DNA from: Streptomyces sp. HmicA12
GTDB taxonomy: Bacteria > Actinomycetota > Actinomycetes > Streptomycetales > Streptomycetaceae
NCBI RefSeq assembly: GCF_000373565.1
Contig: NZ_KB891849.1
Location: 332,973 to 396,972, forward strand
Length of the DNA: 64,000 nt
Reading direction: 5' to 3'
Shown: positions 29,181 through 37,597 of the stretch, in pieces
How the letters are laid out: every line of letters starts with the position of its first letter
Position numbering within the stretch: the stretch's first letter is position 1
Program-made: the position numbers and the translations under genes
The notes under the pieces: generated by a model
Databases searched by the model: none
What the model was told of the DNA's origin: nothing
Seen by the model: only the letters and a program-made list of their open reading frames with translations

Positions 29181-30086
29181 ATGCCCCACCCCCCGATAGC
29201 CCGGTTGCGCGCCCTGCGCTCCGTCGAGCTGCTCACGCCCTCCTTCGCGGAGGCCACCGACTTCTACGAGGACGCCTGGGGCCTGGAGGTCGTCGAGTCC
29301 GAGCACAGCGCGAGCTGGCTGCGCGGCACCGGCGACGAACACCACGCCCTGCAGCTGACCCGCTCCGAGCGCACCGGCCTCGGCCGGCTCGTGTTCGCCG
29401 TCGCCACCCCGGCGGAGATCGACGAGGCGGCGCGCAGGCTCGAAGCGCGCGGGATCGTCCCCGTCGCGGGTCCGGGACCGCTCGACCAGGTCGGCGGCGG
29501 CTACGGCCTGCGCTTCCACGACCACGAGGGCCGGCTCGTCGAGCTGTCCGCCGACACCTGGGCGGTCGCCCCGCGCGGCCGGGACGCCGCGATACCGGTC
29601 GGCGTCACCCACACCGTCCTCAACACCCCGGACATCGACGCGGCCGTCGCCTTCTACCGCGACGTCCTCGGTCTGCGGGTCTCCGACTGGTCCGAGCACC
29701 AGATGGCGTTCCTGCGCTGCAACGCCGACCACCACTGCGTCGCGTTCAACCAGGCCGAGTGGGTCTCCCTCAACCACGTGGCGTACGAGATGAGTTCGGT
29801 CGACCACTTCATGCGCGGCCTCGGGCGCCTGCGCCACCACGGGATCGTGCCGCAGTGGGGTCCCGGTCGGCACGGCCCCGGCAACAACACCTTCTCCTAC
29901 TTCACCGATCCGACCGGCCTGGTCTGCGAGTACACGTCCGAGGTCGCGCAGGTCGTCGAGGACCGGTGGATCGCCAAGGTGTGGCGGCGGGTGCCGGAGC
30001 TGTCCGACCTGTGGGGCACGGCGGGTCCGCCGTCGAAGGAGATCCGCTGTCACATGGCCGGCCGACCGGAAGGGGAACAGAAGTGA
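29181..30086 (+). CDS. Type I extradiol ring-cleavage dioxygenase (VOC family)
   Basis: 301 residues, two VOC domains (about 10-130 and 140-270). The C-terminal domain holds the Fe(II) triad H144 (VTHTVL), H199 (LNHVAYE) and E250 (VCEYTSE), plus the catechol-2,3-dioxygenase signature GPGRHGPGNNTFSYF. Expected reaction: meta cleavage of a catechol-like ring with O2. The N-terminal domain lacks the triad, as usual. It overlaps the following gene by 4 bp (GTGA). Confidence 0.92.
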   Translation: MPHPPIARLRALRSVELLTPSFAEATDFYEDAWGLEVVESEHSASWLRGTGDEHHALQLTRSERTGLGRLVFAVATPAEIDEAARRLEARGIVPVAGPGPLDQVGGGYGLRFHDHEGRLVELSADTWAVAPRGRDAAIPVGVTHTVLNTPDIDAAVAFYRDVLGLRVSDWSEHQMAFLRCNADHHCVAFNQAEWVSLNHVAYEMSSVDHFMRGLGRLRHHGIVPQWGPGRHGPGNNTFSYFTDPTGLVCEYTSEVAQVVEDRWIAKVWRRVPELSDLWGTAGPPSKEIRCHMAGRPEGEQK

Positions 30087-30877
30087 GCACGTTGAGGATC
30101 GGGCTCGTCGGCTGGGGCGCCATCGGGCGCGTCGTCGGCACGGCCCTCGCCCGACAGGACGTCCAGGGAGCGGAGTTGACGTGCGTCGTCGACAACCGGC
30201 CGCTCGGCGAGGCGGCACCCGCGCCGCAGGTCACCTTCGAGGAGGCGATCGAGCGCTGCGATCTGATCGTGGAGGCCGCGGGCCAGGGAGTCGTACGGGA
30301 ATGGGGTGAGCGCGTCCTCACCTCCGGCACCGATCTGCTCGTGGCGTCGACCGGGGCGCTGACCGACGACGAACTGGCCAAGCGCCTCCTCGCCGCGGGG
30401 CCCGGCCGGGTGTACTTCACCGGCGGCGCGGTCGGCGGGCTCGACCTGCTGCAGGCCGTGCGCGCCCTGGGCCCCCTGGACGAGGTGCGGCTCACCACCA
30501 CCAAGCTGCCGTCCACCCTCGAACAGCCCTGGATGGACGCGGAGTTGCTCGACCGGATGCGTGCGGCGTCCGGGCCGGTGGAGGTGCTGAGCGGCACCGC
30601 CCGCGACGTGCCGGTGAAGTTCCCCAAGTCGACGAACGTCGCGGCGTCCGTCGCGCTGGCCGTCGGCGACCTGGACGCTGTGCGGGTCCGGGTCGTCGCG
30701 GACCCGGCGGCCACCCTCACCCGGCACGTCGTCGAGGCGTCGGGGCCGCACGGCGCGTACCGCTTCGAGGTCGCGCACCGGCCCGACCCTGGCAACCCGG
30801 CGACCAGCCAGGTCGTGCCGTACGCCGTGCTGCGCTCGCTGGCGGCGCTGGCCGGGCGGTCGGGGCAGATCCTGTGA
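30083..30877 (+). CDS. Aspartate dehydrogenase-like (NadX/DUF108) oxidoreductase
   Basis: 264 residues from a GTG that overlaps the VOC stop. The N-terminal Rossmann fold has GLVGWGAIGRVVG; the C-terminal DUF108-type domain has FPKSTNVAASVALA and GNPATSQVVPYAVL, which match NadX. True NadX makes iminoaspartate for NAD synthesis, but here no nadA/nadC neighbours exist and the gene is coupled to ring-cleavage genes. Homologues in catabolic operons may reduce or oxidise another amino or oxo acid. It hints that the substrate or an intermediate carries nitrogen (inference). Confidence 0.82.
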   Translation: MSTLRIGLVGWGAIGRVVGTALARQDVQGAELTCVVDNRPLGEAAPAPQVTFEEAIERCDLIVEAAGQGVVREWGERVLTSGTDLLVASTGALTDDELAKRLLAAGPGRVYFTGGAVGGLDLLQAVRALGPLDEVRLTTTKLPSTLEQPWMDAELLDRMRAASGPVEVLSGTARDVPVKFPKSTNVAASVALAVGDLDAVRVRVVADPAATLTRHVVEASGPHGAYRFEVAHRPDPGNPATSQVVPYAVLRSLAALAGRSGQIL

Positions 30878-31680
30878 CCCCCGCCGGGACGGAACCCGCG
30901 GTCCATCTGGAAACCGCCGGAGACGCAGGGCCCCTGCTGCTCTGTCTGCACGGCATCGGGTCGTCGTCGGCCGCGTTCGCGCCGCAGCTCGCCGGGCTCC
31001 GCGACCACGTACGGGTCATCGCGTGGGACGCGCCCGGATACGCCAAGTCCGCTGATCCGGACGGACCGCTGGACCTCGACGGGTTCGCGGACGCGGCCGC
31101 CGACGTGATCCGCTCGCACGGGAGCTCGGCGCATGTGCTCGGCGTCTCCTGGGGCGGCGTGATCGCGGTGCGGCTCGCCACCCGGCACCCGGAGCTCGTC
31201 GACTCGCTGGTCCTCGCCGACTCCAGCGCGGGCTCCGGCACCGACGAGGCGAAGGCCGCGGGGATGCGGGCGCGCGCCGAGGAGCTGGCCGCGCTCGGGC
31301 CGCGGGCCTTCGCCGAGAAGCGCGGGCCGCGTCTGGTGTCGGACCGCGCACCCGCCGAGCTCGTCCGGCGGACGGTCGACACGATGGCCGACGCCGTCCG
31401 GCTGCCCGGCTACGGGTACGCCGCCGAGGCCATGGCCGGCGCCGACCTGCGCCCCGAACTGTCCGCCGTCGCCGCGCCCGCGCTCGTCGTGTGCGGCGAC
31501 CGCGACACGGTCACCGGCGTCGAGGCCTCCCAGGTCCTCGCCGGGGGCCTGCACAGATCCGCCTACGTGATCGTCAAGGACGCCGGTCACCTGGCCAACC
31601 AGGAACAGCCCGAGAGGTTCAACGCCTGGGTCCTGTCCCATCTGCACATCACCACCAACTCCCGTACACGAAAGGGCTGA
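30874..31680 (+). CDS. Alpha/beta-fold hydrolase, meta-cleavage product hydrolase-like
   Basis: 268 residues from a GTG overlapping the previous stop. Catalytic triad visible: nucleophile in GVSWGG (about Ser91), Asp in VCGDRDTV and His in DAGHLANQEQPE. The oxyanion segment is LHGIGSS. In operons with extradiol dioxygenases this family hydrolyses the C-C bond of the ring-opened 2-hydroxy-6-oxodienoate, the likely role here. It could instead be an ester or lactone hydrolase. Confidence 0.88.
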   Translation: MTPAGTEPAVHLETAGDAGPLLLCLHGIGSSSAAFAPQLAGLRDHVRVIAWDAPGYAKSADPDGPLDLDGFADAAADVIRSHGSSAHVLGVSWGGVIAVRLATRHPELVDSLVLADSSAGSGTDEAKAAGMRARAEELAALGPRAFAEKRGPRLVSDRAPAELVRRTVDTMADAVRLPGYGYAAEAMAGADLRPELSAVAAPALVVCGDRDTVTGVEASQVLAGGLHRSAYVIVKDAGHLANQEQPERFNAWVLSHLHITTNSRTRKG

Positions 31681-31685
31681 TCACC

Positions 31686-32207
31686 ATGCCTCTGACCACC
31701 ACCGCATACGACAACGGCGACGACCTCGGCGCGTACACCGACTCGCTGATCGCGACGAAGGACTCGCGCATCGCCGACTTCGACACCCTCTCCTTCCAGG
31801 AGAAGGCGGGCCCGCAGTACCGCCGCGGCCAGATCCGCTACGTCGGCTCCGGCGCCACCGGCAACCACGAGGGCGACAAGCGGATCCTGCCGTCCGGCGG
31901 CTTCACCTTCTCCAACATGCTGCTGCCGCCCGGCGCCGAGGGCCCGGCCCACACCCACCACGACGTCGAGGAGGCGTTCTTCGTCCTGGAGGGCGAGGTC
32001 CGGGTGGGCGTCCACCGCGGCCCGGACGAGGTCGAGTACCGCACCCTCGGCTACCGCGACATGATCGTGGTGCCCGCCGGTGTGACCCGCTCCCTGAAGA
32101 ACGAGGGCGACACCGACGCCCTGTTCTGCGTCGTCATCGGCACGCAGAAGCCGCAGGTGCCGTCGTACCCCGAGTACTCGCCGATGCACGGCGTCACCCG
32201 TGACTGA
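31686..32207 (+). CDS. Cupin-domain protein
   Basis: 173 residues. A single cupin barrel (about 65-155) with metal motif GPAHTHHDVEEAFFVLEGEV and the second motif PAGVTRSLKNEG. The conserved His-His-Glu-His set is present except that the second-motif His is not obvious (GVTRSL where GVTHxL is common). Role unknown: a small dioxygenase, isomerase or decarboxylase-type cupin of the pathway. The stop overlaps the next gene by 8 bp. Confidence 0.85.
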   Translation: MPLTTTAYDNGDDLGAYTDSLIATKDSRIADFDTLSFQEKAGPQYRRGQIRYVGSGATGNHEGDKRILPSGGFTFSNMLLPPGAEGPAHTHHDVEEAFFVLEGEVRVGVHRGPDEVEYRTLGYRDMIVVPAGVTRSLKNEGDTDALFCVVIGTQKPQVPSYPEYSPMHGVTRD

Positions 32208-32940
32208 CGCCCCTCTGGTCGTCGTGACCGGGGCGGGCCGTGGCCTGGGCCTGGCCATGGCCCGCCGGGCCGGCGCGGACGGGTTCCGGGTCGTCGTCGC
32301 CGAGGTCGACGCCGAGCGGGGGGCGCGGGCGGCGGAGGAACTGCGCGGCGAGGGGATCGACGCGCGGTTCGTACGGTGCGACGTCGCCGATCCGGACTCG
32401 GTGGAGCAACTCGCCCTGTTTGTAGGGGACGTGGGTCCGCTGTACGGGCTCGTCAACAACGCGGCGCTCGCCAACGGCGTGGGCGGCAAGGAGTTCCAGG
32501 ACATCGACATCGCCGCCTGGGACCGGCTGATGGTGGTCAACGCGCGCGGGCCGTGGCTCGTCGCCAAGGCGCTGCACCCGCTGTTCGGCACGAGCGGACG
32601 CATCGTCAACATCGCCTCGGACGCCGCCCTTTACGGCTCGCCACGGCTCGCGCACTACATCGCCTCCAAGGGCGCCGTCATCGCTCTCACCCGGGCCATG
32701 GCCAGGGAGCTGGGCGAGCACGGCATCACCGTGAACGCGCTGGCGCCCGGCCTCACCGAGTGCGAGGCGACCGAGACGGTGCCCGCCGAGCGGCACGGCC
32801 TGTACCGGGCGGGCCGGGCGATCTCGCGGCCGCAGACGCCGGACGACCTCGTCGGACTCGCCGCCTTCCTCCTCTCCGAGGAGTCCCGCTATCTCACCGG
32901 ACAGGTGATCGCCGTCAACGGCGGCTTCACCATGAACTGA
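32200..32940 (+). CDS. Short-chain dehydrogenase/reductase (canonical)
   Basis: 246 residues. Classical SDR: cofactor motif TGAGRGLGLA, NNAA at about 86, catalytic Ser in NIASDAALYGS and the YIASK Tyr/Lys pair. The C-terminus ITGQVIAVNGGFTMN is typical. The acidic residue after the second strand (VAEVDAE) favours NAD over NADP. It could dehydrogenate a cis-dihydrodiol or an alcohol intermediate. The GTG start overlaps the cupin stop. Confidence 0.9.
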   Translation: MTDAPLVVVTGAGRGLGLAMARRAGADGFRVVVAEVDAERGARAAEELRGEGIDARFVRCDVADPDSVEQLALFVGDVGPLYGLVNNAALANGVGGKEFQDIDIAAWDRLMVVNARGPWLVAKALHPLFGTSGRIVNIASDAALYGSPRLAHYIASKGAVIALTRAMARELGEHGITVNALAPGLTECEATETVPAERHGLYRAGRAISRPQTPDDLVGLAAFLLSEESRYLTGQVIAVNGGFTMN

Positions 32941-32959
32941 CGTACAGGAGCCATCAGTT

Positions 32960-33736
32960 ATGGATCTGGGCCTCGCCGACCGGACCTATGTGGTCACCGG
33001 AGGCAGCTCGGGCGTCGGCCTGGCCACGGTCCGCGCCCTGCTCGACGAGGGCGCGAACGTCGCCACCTGCGGACGCGACGCCGACCGCCTCGCCCGCATC
33101 GGAGAGCACGACCGGTTGTTCACCGCCACCTGCGACGTACGGGACGCCGCGGCCGTACGGGACTTCGTGGAGGCCTCCGCGGAGGCGTTCGGCGGGCGGC
33201 TCGACGGCCTCGTCAACAATGCCGGGCAGTCCCGGATGAAGCGTCTCGACGACACCACCGAGGACGACTGGCGCGACGAGCTGGAGCTGAAGTTCGCCGG
33301 TGTGCTGAACCCGCTGCAGGCCGCCCGGAAGCATCTGGGCGCGTCCGACGCGGCGTCCGTCGTCAACGTCAACGCCGTCCTCGCCAAGCAGCCCGAGCCG
33401 CGCCTCATCACCACGAGCGCCGCCCGCGCGGGCATCCTCAACCTCTCCAAGTCCCTGGCCACGGAGCTCGCAGCGGACGGCATCCGGGTCAACTCGGTCT
33501 GCCTCGGTCTCGTCGACACCGGGCAGTGGACCCGCCGCCACGCGGCCGCGGACAGCGGTCTCCCCTACGACGACTGGCAGGCGGAGCTGGCCGCCGACCG
33601 GGGCGTGGCGCTCGGCCGGCTCGGCCGTGCCGAGGAGGTCGCGTACGCGATCGTCGCGCTGCTCTCGCCGCGCGCCTCGTACATCACCGGAACCAGCATC
33701 GACGTCTGCGGCGGAGTCGGCCGCGGCATTCTCTGA
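32960..33736 (+). CDS. SDR-family protein with altered catalytic residues
   Basis: 258 residues. The Rossmann part is intact (TGGSSGVGLATV, NNAGQSR) but the active site is not canonical: the YxxxK motif reads TSAAR, with Thr for Tyr and Arg for Lys, and the Ser position lies in NVNAVLAK. This matches a known SDR subfamily (PRK07062-like, which has TSAARAG) rather than random decay. It lies 19 bp after the canonical SDR and 15 bp before the ThDP enzyme. Its chemistry cannot be predicted with confidence. Confidence 0.87.
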   Translation: MDLGLADRTYVVTGGSSGVGLATVRALLDEGANVATCGRDADRLARIGEHDRLFTATCDVRDAAAVRDFVEASAEAFGGRLDGLVNNAGQSRMKRLDDTTEDDWRDELELKFAGVLNPLQAARKHLGASDAASVVNVNAVLAKQPEPRLITTSAARAGILNLSKSLATELAADGIRVNSVCLGLVDTGQWTRRHAAADSGLPYDDWQAELAADRGVALGRLGRAEEVAYAIVALLSPRASYITGTSIDVCGGVGRGIL

Positions 33737-33751
33737 CCCGAGGGGCTTCTC

Positions 33752-35368
33752 ATGCGTTACGACAATGGGGGCGCGCTCCTCGTCGCCGTCCTGAAAGAAC
33801 TGGGCATCGACACGGTCTTCGGGATCGTCTCCGTGCACAATCTGCCGCTGGTCGAGGCCGTCGACCGCGAGCTGCGCTTCGTACCCGTGCGGCACGAGGC
33901 GACCGCCGTGAACGCGGCCGACGCCTACGGCCGGGCCCGCGGCTCGATCGGCTGCGCGCTCACGTCGACCGGAACGGGCGCGGGCAACGCGGCCGGGTCG
34001 CTGATCGAGGCCCTCGCGTCGGGCACGTCCGTGCTGCACGTCACCGGCCAGGTCGAGGCCGAGTTCCTGGGCAGTGGGCGGGGGTTCATCCACGAGACGA
34101 AGGACCAGCTCGGCATGTTGAGCGCCGTCTCCGCGTACGCGGCCACGGTGCCCTGCGCCGACGAGGCCGGCCGGATCCTGCGCGAGGCGGCCCGCGCGGC
34201 CCTGGCCTCGCCCGGCGGTCCGGCCAGCGTGGAGTGGCCGGTCGACCTGCAGTACGCGGCGCAGACGGACACCGCGAGCGAGCTGCCGCAGACCATCGCG
34301 CCGACACCCGAACTCGCAGGTGCGGCGGCGCTGTTGAGCGCTGCCCGGCGTCCCCTGATCTGGGCCGGCGGCGGCTCCACCCGGGCTCGTTCCGAACTCG
34401 CCGCGCTCGTCGAGGCGACCGGTGGGGGCCTGATCACCTCCAACTCCGGGCGCGGTGCGGTGCCCGAGGACCACCCGCAGGTCATCGGCAACTTCGCCAC
34501 CACGCCCGCGGTGCGCGCCCTGCTCGCGGACGCCGACCTGCTGCTCACGGTCGGCACGCACTTCCGGTCCAACGAGACCGCCGACTACGGGCTCGAACTC
34601 CCCGCCGCCCACGTGCAGATCGACATCGACGAGGCCGCGCTCGGTCGCGTCTACCCGGCAGCGCACACCCTGCACGGCGACGCCGCCGACACGCTGGGCA
34701 CCCTGCTCCCCCACGCGCGACAGGCCGATCCGGACTGGACCGCACGCGTCGCACAGGTCCGCGCAGACGTGCGCGCCACCCTGCACGACAACATCGGCCC
34801 GCAGGCCGCGATCTGTGACGCGCTGCGTGCCGCGCTCCCCCGTGACGCGGTCGTCGCCCGTGACGTCACGATCCCCTCCAGCAGCTGGGGCAACCGGCTC
34901 CTGGAGATGTACGACCCGCGCGCCAACGTCTTCCCGCGCGGCGGCGGCATCGGCCAGGGCCTCGGCATGGGCATCGGCGCCGCGCTCGCCGCCCCCGACC
35001 GGCCGACCGTCGTCATCGCCGGGGACGGCGGGCTCGCCGTGCACCTCGGGGAACTGCTCACCCTCGCCCAGGAGCGGCCGCGCCTGACGCTGCTGGTCTT
35101 CAACGACGGGGGCTACGGCGTGCTGCGCAACATGCAGGACCGGTACGGGGACCGTCGCTCCGGCGTCGACCTGGCCACGCCCGACTTCGAACTCCTCGCC
35201 CGTGCCTGCGGGTTGCCGTACCTGCGGATCGCGGCCGCCGAGCACGCGGCGCCGGTGATCGGCGAGGCCGTCGCCTCGGACGGGCCCGTGCTCGTCGAGG
35301 TGGACCTGGCGGCGCTCGGCCCGATGAAGAACCCGTTCACCCCGCCCGTCAAGATCCCCGCCGCGTAG
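33752..35368 (+). CDS. Thiamine diphosphate-dependent enzyme (benzoylformate decarboxylase/acetolactate synthase-like)
   Basis: 538 residues with all three ThDP modules: PYR domain with activating E49 (VRHEATAVNAADAYG), central domain (about 185-320), and PP domain with GDGGLAVHLGE ... NDGGYG, the Mg/ThDP motif. There is no regulatory subunit gene, so a biosynthetic acetolactate synthase is unlikely. Decarboxylation or carboligation of a 2-oxo acid released from the ring is a reasonable role, with the resulting aldehyde going to the ALDH (inference). Confidence 0.9.
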   Translation: MRYDNGGALLVAVLKELGIDTVFGIVSVHNLPLVEAVDRELRFVPVRHEATAVNAADAYGRARGSIGCALTSTGTGAGNAAGSLIEALASGTSVLHVTGQVEAEFLGSGRGFIHETKDQLGMLSAVSAYAATVPCADEAGRILREAARAALASPGGPASVEWPVDLQYAAQTDTASELPQTIAPTPELAGAAALLSAARRPLIWAGGGSTRARSELAALVEATGGGLITSNSGRGAVPEDHPQVIGNFATTPAVRALLADADLLLTVGTHFRSNETADYGLELPAAHVQIDIDEAALGRVYPAAHTLHGDAADTLGTLLPHARQADPDWTARVAQVRADVRATLHDNIGPQAAICDALRAALPRDAVVARDVTIPSSSWGNRLLEMYDPRANVFPRGGGIGQGLGMGIGAALAAPDRPTVVIAGDGGLAVHLGELLTLAQERPRLTLLVFNDGGYGVLRNMQDRYGDRRSGVDLATPDFELLARACGLPYLRIAAAEHAAPVIGEAVASDGPVLVEVDLAALGPMKNPFTPPVKIPAA

Positions 35369-35378
35369 GGAGGCCACC

Positions 35379-36335
35379 ATGACCGACTCCGACCGTCAAC
35401 TGGAGCTGCTCGTCCGGCGGATGACGTGGGAGGCCGAAGGCGTCCTCTCCGTCGAGCTCGCCCACGCCGACGGCAAGCCGCTGCCCGCCTGGGAGCCCGG
35501 CGCCCACATCGACGTCCATGTGGGCGGGCAGATCCGCCAGTACAGCCTGTGCGGCGACCCGGCGGCCACCTGCGCGTACCGCATCGGTGTCCTCAACGAG
35601 CCCTCGTCCCGCGGTGGTTCGCGCCACGTGCACACCGCGCTGCGCCCCGGGCAGACCGTCACCGTGTCCGAGCCGCGCAACCACTTCGCCCTGGAACCGG
35701 CCGAGGGCTATGTCTTCGTCGCGGGCGGCATCGGTGTCACGCCGATCCTCGCGATGGCCCGCGAGGCCGCCCGGCGCGGAGCATGGTGGCGCCTGGTGTA
35801 CGGCGGCCGGACCCGTTCCTCCATGGCCTTCACCGACGAACTGGCCGCGCTGGGCGGCGACGTGACGCTCGTACCGCAGGACGAGCTGGGCCACATCGAC
35901 CTCGCGGCGGCCCTCTCCGAGCTGTCGGACCCTCCGGAGAGCGACACCCTCGTCTATTGCTGCGGACCCGAGCCCCTGCTCGCCGCCGTGGAGGCGCAGT
36001 GCCCTTCGGACGTGCTGCGGGTCGAGCGGTTCGCGGCGCCCGTCGTCGAACGCGGCGCGGACGACGGGGAGTTCGAGGTCGAGTGCCGCAGCTCAGGGCT
36101 CCGTCTCACCGTCGGCCCGGACACCTCGATCCTGGAGGCCGCCGAGCGGGCAGGACTCGACGTCGCCAGTTCCTGCCGGGACGGCATCTGCGGCTCCTGC
36201 GAGACACGGGTGCTGGACGGCGCCCCCGACCACCGCGACTTCCTCCTCTCGGAAGCCGAGCACGCCGCGAACGCCTCGATGATGATCTGCGTCTCGCGCT
36301 GCGCCGCCGGCTCCCGCCTCGTCCTCGACCTCTGA
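35379..36335 (+). CDS. PDR/VanB-family oxygenase reductase
   Basis: 318 residues of the phthalate dioxygenase reductase type: FMN-binding domain with RQYSLCG (about 53-59), NAD-binding domain with VAGGIGVTPILAMA, and a C-terminal plant-type [2Fe-2S] ferredoxin with CRDGICGSC and a fourth Cys near residue 305. It passes electrons from NADH to the Rieske oxygenase encoded 250 bp downstream. It lies 10 bp after the ThDP gene. Confidence 0.94.
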   Translation: MTDSDRQLELLVRRMTWEAEGVLSVELAHADGKPLPAWEPGAHIDVHVGGQIRQYSLCGDPAATCAYRIGVLNEPSSRGGSRHVHTALRPGQTVTVSEPRNHFALEPAEGYVFVAGGIGVTPILAMAREAARRGAWWRLVYGGRTRSSMAFTDELAALGGDVTLVPQDELGHIDLAAALSELSDPPESDTLVYCCGPEPLLAAVEAQCPSDVLRVERFAAPVVERGADDGEFEVECRSSGLRLTVGPDTSILEAAERAGLDVASSCRDGICGSCETRVLDGAPDHRDFLLSEAEHAANASMMICVSRCAAGSRLVLDL

Positions 36336-36353
36336 CCCCTGGGAGCACGTGCC

Positions 36354-36584
36354 ATGAACACCACTGAGACCTGGCCGTACCTGGACATCCACCAGTCCCG
36401 TACGCACGAGCCGTCGCCCTACGAGGTGAAGCTGGCCGCCACCCTCGAAGAGGTCCTCACCAAGGAGGGCCACGAACTCGCCGACGTCGTGCGGGGGTTG
36501 AACGCCCGCCAGGTGTCCGCGCCCGACGGCGCCCCGTGGACCGAGGAGTCCTTCACCGCCGAGATGCACCGACTGGGAGCGTGA
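36354..36584 (+). CDS. Small recombinase-like helical protein
   Basis: 76 residues between the reductase and the Rieske oxygenase, with a good ribosome site (GGGAGCACGTGCC). The second half (about 40-72, VVRGLNARQVSAP...APWTEESFTAEM) resembles the helical 'recombinase' domain of serine recombinases (LN..G...P.G..W), but there is no catalytic recombinase domain. I recall annotations of a 'recombinase-like helix domain' protein beside Rieske oxygenase genes; its role there is not known to me. It may be an accessory subunit or a small DNA-binding protein. Confidence 0.75.
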   Translation: MNTTETWPYLDIHQSRTHEPSPYEVKLAATLEEVLTKEGHELADVVRGLNARQVSAPDGAPWTEESFTAEMHRLGA

Positions 36585-36589
36585 CCGCC

Positions 36590-37597
36590 ATGACCACCAC
36601 CCCCCTCACCGCCGACCGCCTCTACGCGACCGGTCTGCGCGGCCAGTGGCACCCGGTCGTCCCGTCCTCGTTCGTCGCGCCCGGCGCGATGCGCAAGGTC
36701 ACCGTCCTCGGCGAGCAGTGGCTGCTGTTCCGCCGCTCCGACGGCACCCTGAGCATGCTCGCCGACCGCTGTCCGCACCGCGGCGCCCCGCTCTCGCTCG
36801 GCAAACACCTGGGTGACCGGGTGGCCTGCTGGTACCACGGCGTGGAGGTCGAGACCGACGGCACCGTCTCCTCCGTGCCGGGCCTGCCCGGCTGCAACCT
36901 GGAGGGCAAGCAGCTCGTCACCTCGCTGCCCGTGCGCGAGGTGTCGGGCGCGGTCCTCGCCTACTTCGGCACCGAACGGCAGCCGCAGCCGGTCGAGCTG
37001 ACGCTGCCGGAGCCGCTCACGGACCCGGACGTCGAGGCGATCCTCTGTTACGCGGAGTGGAACGTGCCGTGGCGCTACGCCGTGGAGAACCTGCTCGACC
37101 CGATGCACGGCGCGTTCCTGCACCACGACTCGCACACGATGTTCGACGGCGACACCACCGCCAAGTTCCGCATCCGCGAGACGGACCGCGGCTACTTCTT
37201 CGAGAAGACCGATCAGCGGGGCGTCAACTTCGACTGGGTCGAGCTGTGCCGCACGGGCGTCGACTGGGTCGATCTCTCGATCCCCTACCCGCCGTCGGCC
37301 GGGCCCGGTGGCCCCTTCGGCATCGTCGGCATGATGCGCCCGGTCGACGAGGAGCGCTGCGCCGTCTTCTTCTGGCGCTACCGCAGGGTCCAGGGCTGGC
37401 AGCGCGACACCTGGCGGTTCCTCTACAAGACGCTGATCGAGCAGCGGCACTGGGAGGTCCTGGAGCAGGACCGGGTGATGCTGGAGGCCATGCCGTTCGA
37501 CGCCGATCAGCGGGAGAACCTGTACCAGCACGACCTGGGCGTGGTCCGGCTGCGCCGCATGTACCGCGCGGGCGCCGAGGAGCAGGCAGGCGCATGA
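36590..37597 (+). CDS. Rieske non-haem iron oxygenase, alpha subunit
   Basis: 335 residues. The N-terminal Rieske [2Fe-2S] ligands are C61, H63, C80 and H83 (CPHRGAP...CWYHG). The catalytic domain has ENLLDPMHGAFLHH, with D170 (bridging) and iron ligands H173 and H178. Size and lack of a beta subunit put it with phthalate/vanillate-type (alpha-only) oxygenases paired with PDR/VanB reductases. Expected reaction: dihydroxylation, hydroxylation or O-/N-demethylation of an aromatic substrate. The ATG at 36590 (GGGAG 10 nt upstream) is preferred over a GTG at 36581. Confidence 0.92.
   Translation: MTTTPLTADRLYATGLRGQWHPVVPSSFVAPGAMRKVTVLGEQWLLFRRSDGTLSMLADRCPHRGAPLSLGKHLGDRVACWYHGVEVETDGTVSSVPGLPGCNLEGKQLVTSLPVREVSGAVLAYFGTERQPQPVELTLPEPLTDPDVEAILCYAEWNVPWRYAVENLLDPMHGAFLHHDSHTMFDGDTTAKFRIRETDRGYFFEKTDQRGVNFDWVELCRTGVDWVDLSIPYPPSAGPGGPFGIVGMMRPVDEERCAVFFWRYRRVQGWQRDTWRFLYKTLIEQRHWEVLEQDRVMLEAMPFDADQRENLYQHDLGVVRLRRMYRAGAEEQAGA

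Noticed and set aside
36354..36584. Remnant of a serine recombinase and hence evidence of a mobile element
   Set aside because: It is intact, well positioned in an operon, has a good ribosome site and resembles only one helical domain; no recombinase catalytic region or element ends are nearby.
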